From Acidimicrobiaceae bacterium (GTDB lineage: Bacteria; Actinomycetota; Acidimicrobiia; Acidimicrobiales; RAAP-2), in assembly GCA_003138815.1 (NCBI GenBank), contig PLHD01000010.1:124308-188307 (forward strand): a stretch of DNA of 64,000 nucleotides, given 5' to 3'. Both the position numbers and the translations under genes were made by a program. The first letter of the stretch is position 1. Each line of letters begins with the position of its first letter. Below the pieces are notes generated by a model. That model was not told the DNA's origin and made no database searches. It saw only the letters and a list, made by a program, of their open reading frames with translations. Below are positions 54,043 through 64,000 of the stretch, piece by piece.

Positions 54043-55112
54043 TGCTCGCGAACCACCTGGAAGCCCAGTTCGCCGAGCGCCGCAGCGAGGAGCTGCGCCT
54101 GGGTGGCGTCGACGGCCAGCAGCAGCGTCCCGCCCGCTCTCTCGATGCCGTGGGCGATCTCGATGTCGTAGATGTTCACCGCCAGCTCCGAGGCAGCCAT
54201 CGTCACGTTGGCCAGGACACCTGGTCGGTCGCTCACGGCGACGCGCAGGTAGGCCAGGTTGTCCGAGCTCAGGGCGCGTCCGGGCAGCTGGCGTCGGGCG
54301 ATCGACGCCGACTGGAGGCTGGATTCGATGGTGGCGCGCCGCCCGGCACCCAAGGCCTGGCGCAGGGTCTCGAGGCGCTCCTGGAGCGACTCGAGCGTCT
54401 GGTCGATGGCGTCACGGTTCTCGAACAGGATGTCGGGCCAGATCGTCGGGTCCCCGGCCGCGATGCGGGTCATGTCGCGAAATCCCCCGGCGGCCAGCTG
54501 CAGCAGGACCGGATCGTCCTCGGCGGCCTTGGTCGCCTCGTTCATGAGCGCACCGGCCAGCAGGTGAGGGACGTGGCTCGCCAGGGCGACCAGGCGGTCG
54601 TGGTCGTGCGCGTCGATCGCCACCACGCTGGCCCCGATCTCGCGCAGCACCCCGTGCAGCGTGCTGTAGGTCTCGGGGAGGGTTCGGCGTGTCGGCGTCA
54701 GCACCCACGTGCATCCTCGAAAGAGGTCCGCGCTCGCTCCGCCCAGCCCGCGCTGCTCCGAGCCGGCCATCGGATGGCCGCCCAGGAATCGCGGGTCGGC
54801 GACGGCGTCGACGATCGAGGACTTGACGCCGGCGACGTCGGTAACGATGAGTCGCGGATTCGTGCTCCCCGCCAGCATCTGGTTGGCCACTTCAGCCACG
54901 GCCCCGGCGGGTGTGGCGACGACGATCAGGTCGTGCTCGGCGCCGGGGGCGGGCCCGCGGATGACGGCCGCGTCGCGGGCTCGCTCGAGGGTGGCGTCGT
55001 CGAGGTCCCAACCAGTGACCTCCCAACCAGCCGCGCCCAGCGCCAGCGCCACCGACGAGCCGATGAGGCCCAGGCCGACGACGTGGGCGCGCCGCCTAGC
55101 CGGGGAGGTCAT
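54039..55112 (-). CDS. tyrA: Prephenate dehydrogenase with ACT-like C-terminus
   Basis: AHVVGLGLIGSSVALALGAAGWEVTGWD...GGHPMAGSEQRGLGGAS...FRDMTRIAAGDPTIWPDI. Confidence 0.9.
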   Translation of the reverse strand: MTSPARRRAHVVGLGLIGSSVALALGAAGWEVTGWDLDDATLERARDAAVIRGPAPGAEHDLIVVATPAGAVAEVANQMLAGSTNPRLIVTDVAGVKSSIVDAVADPRFLGGHPMAGSEQRGLGGASADLFRGCTWVLTPTRRTLPETYSTLHGVLREIGASVVAIDAHDHDRLVALASHVPHLLAGALMNEATKAAEDDPVLLQLAAGGFRDMTRIAAGDPTIWPDILFENRDAIDQTLESLQERLETLRQALGAGRRATIESSLQSASIARRQLPGRALSSDNLAYLRVAVSDRPGVLANVTMAASELAVNIYDIEIAHGIERAGGTLLLAVDATQAQLLAAALGELGFQVVREQ

Positions 55113-55467
55113 CGCGGAGTGACTGCGCGTCGCGCAGGTAGACGTGGCGGACGTCGGCACGCGCACGAGTGGTGTAGATGTGCATCAGGACCCGGATGCA
55201 GTGCTGCTTCGAGTTCGGCACGTCGATCTCGCTCGCGCACAGCAGGGGGATGTCACCGAATCCGATGCCTCGCGCGCCAGTCGCCGGAAAGGCCGAGGTC
55301 AGGTCGGTCGTCGTCGTGAAGACGATGCTGATGACGTCATCGTGCTCGAGGGCGTTGCGCTCCATCATCGCCGCCAGGAGTTCCTGGGTCGCCTCGGTGA
55401 TCTGTTCGGGAGTGTCGTTCGAGCACGTCGTCGCCCCGCGAACGCCCCGAACGATTGGAGAAGTCAT
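55096..55467 (-). CDS. aroH: Monofunctional chorismate mutase AroH-type
   Basis: VRGVRGATTCSNDTPEQITEATQELLAAMMERN...SIVFTTTTDLTSAFPATGAR; overlaps tyrA start. Confidence 0.9.
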   Translation of the reverse strand: MTSPIVRGVRGATTCSNDTPEQITEATQELLAAMMERNALEHDDVISIVFTTTTDLTSAFPATGARGIGFGDIPLLCASEIDVPNSKQHCIRVLMHIYTTRARADVRHVYLRDAQSLRDDLPG

Positions 55468-56204
55468 GAAGGCATCGTAGATGCGATTTCATCGGTCATC
55501 CCGACGGCCTCCATAAGTCGGCGCACTTCGCTTATCGAGAGCTGGCGTGAGGACCCGGGACTCAGGGTGGCGTCCTGGAGCGGCCCGATGCGCGTTCGCA
55601 CGAGGCGGGTGACGTCGTGGCCCACCGCGGAACACATTCGCCGGACCTGGCGGTTGCGCCCCTCGTGGATGACGATGCGCAGCAGCCCTTCGCTCACCCG
55701 ACTCACCTGGGCCGGGCTCGTGAGCCCGTCGTCGAGTTCGACTCCTTCGCGCAGCCGTCGAATCGCCGCGGGCGAGGGGTCCCCCTCGACCCGGGCCAGG
55801 TACTCCTTGGCGATGCCCGAACTGGGGTGAGTGAGCAGGTGCGCGAGCCGACCGTCGTTGGTCAGTATCAAGAGACCCTCGGTGTTCATGTCGAGGCGCC
55901 CGACCGGGAATATCCGGACCTGGGACTCGACGAGGTTGAGCACCGTGGTGCGCCCCTGGGGGTCCGAGGCGGTGGTCACCACCCCGTCGGGCTTGTTGAG
56001 CAGGTAGTAGACCATGCTCTGGGCAGTGGGCGCCAGCGTGCCGTCCACGCAGATGATCTGGCGGTCGGGGTCGACGCGGTTCCCGAGCTCGGCCACGCGC
56101 CCGTCGATGGTCACTCGACCCTCGGTGATCAGGACCTCGCACGACCGGCGCGAGCCGAAACCGGCGCGAGCCAGGGTCTTCTGGAGGCGCTCGCCCTCTT
56201 CCAA
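55464..56204 (-). CDS. RluB-type pseudouridine synthase
   Basis: S4-like N-terminus RLQKTLARAGFGSRRSCEVLI; YYLLNKPDGVVTTASDPQGR, FPVGRLDMNTEGLLILTNDG. Confidence 0.92.
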   Translation of the reverse strand: MEEGERLQKTLARAGFGSRRSCEVLITEGRVTIDGRVAELGNRVDPDRQIICVDGTLAPTAQSMVYYLLNKPDGVVTTASDPQGRTTVLNLVESQVRIFPVGRLDMNTEGLLILTNDGRLAHLLTHPSSGIAKEYLARVEGDPSPAAIRRLREGVELDDGLTSPAQVSRVSEGLLRIVIHEGRNRQVRRMCSAVGHDVTRLVRTRIGPLQDATLSPGSSRQLSISEVRRLMEAVGMTDEIASTMPS

Positions 56205-56792
56205 CTAGATGTCCTCGACCATGTCGGCCACCAAGAACATCTCGTCGACGATCTCGTTGGCCATCGCGACGGGCGGCATGAACTCCTCGATCGGGGGAAG
56301 GTCGCGCAGCGCCGCGAGGCCCATCCGGTCGAGAAACGACTCGGTGGTCCCGTAGAGAATCGGCTGGCCGGGCCCCGCGGCGCGACCCTGCTCTTCGATG
56401 TAGCCGCGCTGCTCGAGGAGCCGGCAGACGCCGTCCACGTTGACCCCGCGCAGGGCAGTAATCTGCGCGCGCGAAATGGGCTGGCGGTAGGCAATGATGG
56501 CCAGCGTCTCGAGAGCGGCCGAGCTCAGCCGATGCGACACGTCGCGGTTGGCGAACTTGACCACCCACTGGGCGACGTCGGGCGACGACTGCATGACCCA
56601 CCCGCTGGCCAGTTCCACGATCTGGAATCCGCGACGGTCGTCGACGAACTCCTGGCGCAGCGCGCGCAGCGCCGCGAGGACGTCCGGGGCGTCGGTCTCG
56701 ACGACGTCGGCGAGCTCCTCGGTCGATATGGGTTCGAGCGCCACGCACAGCATCGCCTCGAGCTTCTGGTCGAGAGAGAACTCATCCCTCAT
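56205..56792 (-). CDS. scpB: Segregation and condensation protein B
   Basis: LSSAALETLAIIAYRQPISRAQITALRGVNVDGVCRLLEQRGYIEE; adjacent to scpA. Confidence 0.92.
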   Translation of the reverse strand: MRDEFSLDQKLEAMLCVALEPISTEELADVVETDAPDVLAALRALRQEFVDDRRGFQIVELASGWVMQSSPDVAQWVVKFANRDVSHRLSSAALETLAIIAYRQPISRAQITALRGVNVDGVCRLLEQRGYIEEQGRAAGPGQPILYGTTESFLDRMGLAALRDLPPIEEFMPPVAMANEIVDEMFLVADMVEDI

Positions 56793-57558
56793 AGGTGTCC
56801 ACCTTCCCAAGCTCCAGCCCGCTCTCGTCGTTGAGCCACTCGATGCGCACCTCGCCGAACGTGCCCCCCTGGCCGAGGTTGACGCGCCCCAGCTTGCACA
56901 GTTCCAGCAGCGCCAGGAAGTGCACGATGATCTCGATGCGGCTGCCCAGCCCCTCGGTCAGCGCCCGGAAGGAGAGTGGGCCCAGCGCCGGAAGTCGCTG
57001 GGCCAGCGACACCACGGTCTCGGCGACCGAGACGGCGTCCACCGTCACGTGATTGAGGCGCACCACCGGCACGGGCTTCTCCTCGATGCCGCGCAGGTAG
57101 GCCATCGCGAGGTCGGCGCTCGTGACGCCGGCCAGGAGGTCCGGGGGCTGCACGACGAAGCCGTCGTCGACCCCGCGGATACGCGGAAAGGCCCGGCTGG
57201 CCCTCTCGAAGAGCGAGACGAAGGCGTCGGCGAGCGAGGCGTAGGTGCGAAGCTCGAGCAGTCGGGCCAGCAGGACGTCGCGCTCCTCCCAGCCCACGAA
57301 CTCCTCGTCGGGTTCGGTGCTGTCGCGCCCGGGCAGCAGGCGCTGGCTCTTCATCTCGAGCAGGATCGCCGCGATGAGCAGGAACTCCGAGAGGTCCTCG
57401 ACGTCCACGGTGACCGAGTCGTCTCGCAACAGCGCGACGAACGCGTCGACAATCGGGGCGAGCGGCACGTCCAGGACATCCAGGTCATGGCTGCTGATCA
57501 GATGCAGGAGTAGTTCAACGGGGCCGCTAAAGGACGGCGTCGTCACGACGAAGGTCAC
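56782..57558 (-). CDS. scpA: Segregation and condensation protein A
   Basis: FSGPVELLLHLISSHDLDVLDVPLAPIVDAFVALL...EFLLIAAILLEMKSQRLLPG. Confidence 0.92.
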   Translation of the reverse strand: MTFVVTTPSFSGPVELLLHLISSHDLDVLDVPLAPIVDAFVALLRDDSVTVDVEDLSEFLLIAAILLEMKSQRLLPGRDSTEPDEEFVGWEERDVLLARLLELRTYASLADAFVSLFERASRAFPRIRGVDDGFVVQPPDLLAGVTSADLAMAYLRGIEEKPVPVVRLNHVTVDAVSVAETVVSLAQRLPALGPLSFRALTEGLGSRIEIIVHFLALLELCKLGRVNLGQGGTFGEVRIEWLNDESGLELGKVDTYEG

Positions 57559-57615
57559 GGCGCAACTCTACCGGCTTTGCCCGGAACCCAAGAGGTCCTC
57601 CTCTACCATGGAGCG

Positions 57616-58584
57616 ATGCGCATACTCTCAGGAATTCAGCCGTCGGGAACTCCGCATATCGGCAACTACGTCGGCGCCATGAAGCAGTGGGCGAGTTCGC
57701 AGAACGCCGAGGCTTTCTACTGCGTCGTCGACCTGCACGCCCTGACGCTGCAGATCGACCCCGCTACCTTGCGCGAGCAGACGATCGACTGGGTCGCGTG
57801 GCTGCTGGCGACCGGCCTGGACCCCGAGGTGTGCACGCTGTTCATCCAGAGCCACGTTCCCTATCACGCGCAGATGGCGTGGCTGCTCGAAAACGTGACC
57901 ACCTTCGGTGAGCTGAGCCGCATGACCCAGTTCAAGGAGAAGGCGCAGCGCCAGGAGGGCTACCGCGTAGGCCTGTTCACCTACCCGGTGCTCATGGCGG
58001 CCGACATCTTGCTCTACGACGCCCGGGAGGTGCCCGTCGGCGACGACCAGCGCCAGCACATCGAGCTGGCGCGCGAGATCGCCGAGCGCTTCAACAACCG
58101 CTTCGGCGAGACATTCACCATGCCCGTGGGCGTGCAGCCGACGGTGGGCGCGCGGATCATGGACCTCCAGGAGCCGACGCGCAAGATGTCCAAGTCGGTC
58201 TCGAGTCCAATGGGCTCCATCTACCTGCGCGATGACCCCAAGGAGATAGAGAAGAAGATCAAGAAGGCCGTCACCGACACCGACGGCGAGGTCCGCTTCG
58301 ACTGGGAGACCAAGCCCGGGCTCTCGAACCTCCTGGAGCTGTTCGCGAGCCTCAGCGGCGAGAAGCCCGAGGCGATTGCGGCGCGCTACTCGCGCTACGG
58401 TGACCTCAAGAAGGACCTCGCCGCGCTGGTCGTGGAGTCGCTGGTCCCGATCGGTGCGCGCTACCGCGCGCTGCGCGCCGACCCGGCGGCGCTCGCGGCC
58501 ATCGTCGAGCGCGGAGCCCGGAAGGCCGCCGCGGTCTCGGGCCCCGTCTACCGGCGCGCCGCCGAGGCCATGGGCCTGTTCTAG
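57616..58584 (+). CDS. trpS: Tryptophanyl-tRNA synthetase
   Basis: MRILSGIQPSGTPHIGNYVGAMKQW (HIGH-type HIGN), EPTRKMSKSVSSPMG (KMSKS). Confidence 0.95.
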   Translation: MRILSGIQPSGTPHIGNYVGAMKQWASSQNAEAFYCVVDLHALTLQIDPATLREQTIDWVAWLLATGLDPEVCTLFIQSHVPYHAQMAWLLENVTTFGELSRMTQFKEKAQRQEGYRVGLFTYPVLMAADILLYDAREVPVGDDQRQHIELAREIAERFNNRFGETFTMPVGVQPTVGARIMDLQEPTRKMSKSVSSPMGSIYLRDDPKEIEKKIKKAVTDTDGEVRFDWETKPGLSNLLELFASLSGEKPEAIAARYSRYGDLKKDLAALVVESLVPIGARYRALRADPAALAAIVERGARKAAAVSGPVYRRAAEAMGLF

Positions 58585-59198
58585 AAGAGCCGGTTGACCC
58601 ACCAGTTCTGCAGGTCGGACAGCCAGTTGATGCCGACGTGGAAGAAGAGCGAGTCCAGGATGATCAGGGCCATCACGACGGGCAGCGCCCGCGCCCGGAA
58701 GTGGTAGTACCTGGGCAGGTGCCGGTTCGGTACGAAGCGCTCGATGATCGCCGAGCCGTCCAGCGGGGGAATCGGCAGCAGGTTGAAGACGGCCAGCGTC
58801 AGGTTCACGAGGCCCAGGTACTCGCCGACGTCGAAGGTGAACTGATTACGGGTCACGTGAATCGCGAACTCGCAGATGGCGAAGCCCAAAGCGGACAGGA
58901 GAATGTTGACCAGGGGCCCGGCGAGGGACACGTAGAGCGACTGGGTGCGGGGCTTGCGCAGGCGCGAGACGTTGACCGGCACCGGCTTGGCGTACCCGAA
59001 CGCCGGCAGCCCGCTGATGATCAGCAGGGCGGGCAGGAGCACCGTGCCGAAGGGATCGATGTGGCGCAGCGGATTGAGGGTGAGACGGTGGCTCTCCTTC
59101 GCGGTGGGATCGCCGCACAGGTTCGCGACGTAGCCGTGGCTGACCTCGTGGAGCACGATCGACGGAACGATCGCGAGGAAGAAGAAGAAATACGTCAA
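58581..59198 (-). CDS. Site-2 protease family (M50) membrane metalloprotease
   Basis: SIVLHEVSHGYVANLCGDPTAKE (HExxH), FNLLPIPPLDGS. Confidence 0.9.
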   Translation of the reverse strand: MTYFFFFLAIVPSIVLHEVSHGYVANLCGDPTAKESHRLTLNPLRHIDPFGTVLLPALLIISGLPAFGYAKPVPVNVSRLRKPRTQSLYVSLAGPLVNILLSALGFAICEFAIHVTRNQFTFDVGEYLGLVNLTLAVFNLLPIPPLDGSAIIERFVPNRHLPRYYHFRARALPVVMALIILDSLFFHVGINWLSDLQNWWVNRLF

Positions 59199-59211
59199 GG
59201 GGGCCTTTCGT

Positions 59212-60103
59212 TTACCCGTGGGCGCGCGGGTGCGCGTTTCGATATTCGCGCTGCAGCGATGTTACCGACACCGCGGTGTAGATCTGCGTCGTCGCGATCG
59301 ACGCGTGGCCCAGGAGCTCCTGGACCACGCGGATATCGGCCCCGTGAGCCAGCATGTGGGTGGCACAGCTGTGGCGAAAGACGTGCGCGCTGATCCTCGT
59401 GCGATCGATTCCCACCGCCAGCGCCCGCTTGTGGATGATCAGGTCGACGCCCTGGCGCGAGAGCGGACCACCTCGGGAGTTGAGGAACAGCCGCGCGCTG
59501 CGGTGGGCGTCGGGCAGCTCGCTGCGACCCCCGGCGTTCAAGTAGTCGCCCAGCGCCGCGCCTAGCGCCGCGCCCATCGGTACCAGGCGCTGCTTGGACC
59601 CCTTGCCGGTGACGAGAATCAGCTCCTCGTCGAAGTCCAGGTCCTCGAGGCTGATGCCCACGGCCTCGGACACGCGCGCGCCGGTCCCGTAGAGCAGCTC
59701 CAGCAGCGCGCGGTCGCGGATATCGATCGGGGTGAACGAGGGCACCGAATCGAGCAGACCGATGACCTCGTCCTCGTCGAGGGGCTTGGGCAGCGTACGG
59801 CCGCGACGTCCTCCCCTCAGCCTCGCGGTGGGATCGGCCTGGAGGTGGCCTTCGTCAACCATGAACCCGAACCACCCGCGCACGGCCGACATGGAGCGAA
59901 CGACGGTGCTCTCAGCCTGGTGCTCGCCGCGCAGGCCGTTGAAGTACTCCTCGAACGCGCCCTCACGCAGGGTCTCGACCGTCAGGTCGCGGCGCAGCAT
60001 CCACTCGCAGAATCTCGCTATGTCGCGGCGGTAGGCCTCGGTGGTGGCCGGACTGCGCCCCTTCTCGATCGTGAGCCACGTCATGTACTCATTGAGGAGC
60101 GAG

Positions 60104-60129
<26 letters not shown>
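59212..60129 (-). CDS. xerD: Tyrosine recombinase XerD
   Basis: ALLELLYGTGARVSEAVGISLEDLD, SAHVFRHSCATHMLAHGADIRVVQELLGHASIATTQIYT. Confidence 0.92.
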
Positions 60130-62313
<2,184 letters not shown>

Positions 62314-62362
62314 CTATCCACGGATACACATAGTAGTCGGCACCTTTCGAGCGACGGAACTA

Positions 62363-63949
62363 TTAACGCAGTGTTTCGAGCAACTGCTGGGCGAGGGCCA
62401 GTGATTCGACCGACATTTCGTCCCCGGCGAGCATGCGGGCGATCTCCTCGACACGCTCGTCGCCGGTCACCTGGCGAATGGACGTGACGGTGGCGCCGCC
62501 CTCGACGATCTTGTCGATGACGAAGTGGTGGTCGGCCTTGGCCGCCACCGAGGCGAGGTGCGTGACCGCCAGGACCTGCTGCTGGGCGCCCAGCTCGCGC
62601 AGGCAGTCTCCGATCTGCTGAGCCACCTGGCCTCCCACTCCGGCGTCGACCTCGTCGAAGACCGCTACCACGTCCTCGTGGACCGTCTCGAGGGACAGGG
62701 CCAGCAGGACGCGGCTGAGCTCGCCGCCGCTCGCCAGGGCCTGCAAAGGACCCTCGCCAAGCCCGGGGTTGGGGGTGAAAAGGATCTGGACGTCCGAGCC
62801 GTCGTCGCCCTCGACCTGGAAGCGCAGCGAGGCGTGGGGCAGGGCCACCCGGGGCAGCTGCGAGCGCACCGCCTCGGTCAGGCGAGCGGCCGCGCGCTCG
62901 CGCGCCGCGCGCGCCGCGCGCGCCAGCCCCCGCTCGGCGCGGTCCAGCTCTCGGATGTCATCGTCGAGGCTCGCCAGACGCCCGGCCTCGCCCGCCCGAG
63001 CCTCGCGCTGCCGTCGAATCTCGTCCAAGACGCCGAGCGCGACTTCGAGGGTGCCTCCGTACTTGCGCGCGATCAGCTGGAGGACCGAGGCGCGCTCGTC
63101 GAGGTCGGCGAGTGCCGCCGGATCGAAGGCCTCCGGGTCCGCGAGCGACGCGAGCTCGTGCACGCAGTCGCGGGCCTGCTCGAGGGCGCTGCGCAGCGAG
63201 TCGCGCACGGGCTCGTAGGCCTGGCCGCCGGGAATGCGCCCGATCGCGCGCGCCAGGCGTGACAGCACCGCGGCGTCGCTGTCGGCGTCGAGTTCCTCGA
63301 GAACCTCGGCCAGCGCCGCCTGGCCGTCGCGCATCTCGCTGAGCCTGGTGAGCTCCTCGAGCGTCGCCTCCAGCTCGTCGCCCGAGCGGATCTTGACGGC
63401 CTCCAACTCGCCGATCTGGAAGTCCAGGAACTCCAGCTCGCGCTGGCGCTGGCCCTCGTCGCCGCCGAAACTCTCTCGAAGCTGCAGGGCCGTGCTGCGC
63501 GCCCGGCGCACCTCATCCAGCTCGGTCGTGGACACTCCCCCGCTGGCGTCGACTATCCGAAGCACCTCGGCCCGATTGCGAAGCGCCAACGAATCGTGCT
63601 GTCCGTGAATCACGATGAGTTCGGTGGCCAGCGCCCGCAGCGCCTCGGCGCTGGTGACCACGCCGTCGACGGTGCTGCGAAGGCGTCCCGTCGCGGTGGA
63701 CTCGCGGGTGAGGACCACCTCTCTCCCGTCGCGCACAAAGAGCGCAGCGGTGCGCATCTCGGCGGGCATCGCGTGGCGCGATACGGTCCCGTCGCCGCCC
63801 AGGCAGAGCTCCAGCGCGCCCAGCAGCAGCGTCTTGCCCGCCCCCGTCTCACCGGTGATGACATTGAACCCCGGTCCGAAGTCCACCTGCGCATCGTCGA
63901 TGACGCCGACACCGTGAGCGTAGAGCTCGACCAGCCGCGACTTAGGCAT
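62363..63949 (-). CDS. recN: DNA repair protein RecN
   Basis: FGPGFNVITGETGAGKTLLLGALELCLGG...ELIVIHGQHDSLALRN...ALASGGELSRVLLALSLE...VFDEVDAGVGGQVAQ. Confidence 0.95.
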   Translation of the reverse strand: MPKSRLVELYAHGVGVIDDAQVDFGPGFNVITGETGAGKTLLLGALELCLGGDGTVSRHAMPAEMRTAALFVRDGREVVLTRESTATGRLRSTVDGVVTSAEALRALATELIVIHGQHDSLALRNRAEVLRIVDASGGVSTTELDEVRRARSTALQLRESFGGDEGQRQRELEFLDFQIGELEAVKIRSGDELEATLEELTRLSEMRDGQAALAEVLEELDADSDAAVLSRLARAIGRIPGGQAYEPVRDSLRSALEQARDCVHELASLADPEAFDPAALADLDERASVLQLIARKYGGTLEVALGVLDEIRRQREARAGEAGRLASLDDDIRELDRAERGLARAARAARERAAARLTEAVRSQLPRVALPHASLRFQVEGDDGSDVQILFTPNPGLGEGPLQALASGGELSRVLLALSLETVHEDVVAVFDEVDAGVGGQVAQQIGDCLRELGAQQQVLAVTHLASVAAKADHHFVIDKIVEGGATVTSIRQVTGDERVEEIARMLAGDEMSVESLALAQQLLETLR

Positions 63950-64000
63950 GACCCTCTCGGAGGCTCTCGCGGAGACGAAAGCCCAGCTCGAAGCTGCGCG
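63942..64000 (-). CDS. C-terminal end of upstream gene (possibly NAD kinase), truncated by window edge
   Basis: Reverse frame RSFELGFRLRESLREGHA* ending just inside recN start; position upstream of recN suggests nadK. Confidence 0.4.
   Translation of the reverse strand, partial: RSFELGFRLRESLREGHA

Overview
High-GC, operon-dense chromosomal window that looks actinobacterial (possibly Acidimicrobiia; taxonomy inferred from gene content only). Left edge: partial gltB (absent from the ORF track because it runs off the window), thiO-thiS and a tRNA-Pro(GGG). About 5-12.8 kb is a looser accessory segment: secreted BNR-like/DUF4232 protein, small secreted protein, a STAS-like + GGDEF pair, a DUF4389 membrane protein, a serine-recombinase remnant and small hairpin repeats. 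A sulfate ABC transporter (cysA-cysW-cysT-sbp) follows. The most notable locus (about 16.9-32.8 kb) is a divergent redox cluster. On the minus strand, ppsA (PEP synthase) heads a tightly coupled run encoding a group 3b-like NiFe (sulf)hydrogenase (beta, cyclic-nucleotide-binding protein, gamma, delta/small, alpha/large), maturation protease, HypC-like chaperone, EamA transporter, DUF6390-like protein and an acetyl-CoA hydrolase/transferase. On the plus strand lies cooF-cooS-cooC plus an FAD/NAD(P) oxidoreductase, i.e. an anaerobic Ni-Fe CO dehydrogenase with all recognised C-cluster ligands. The shared promoter region carries a near-identical motif in mirrored orientation toward ppsA and cooF. 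Further right: an ABC-2 exporter, FAH-family protein, old-yellow-enzyme-like protein, acs/satP acetate module with a perfect CRP-type palindrome upstream, trpCFBA/trpD, der, ispH, aroA-tyrA-aroH, scpAB, trpS, xerD, pyrG, recN. Four of six convergent gene pairs share exactly a 4-nt palindromic stop. Calls come from reading translations by eye; no database search was run.
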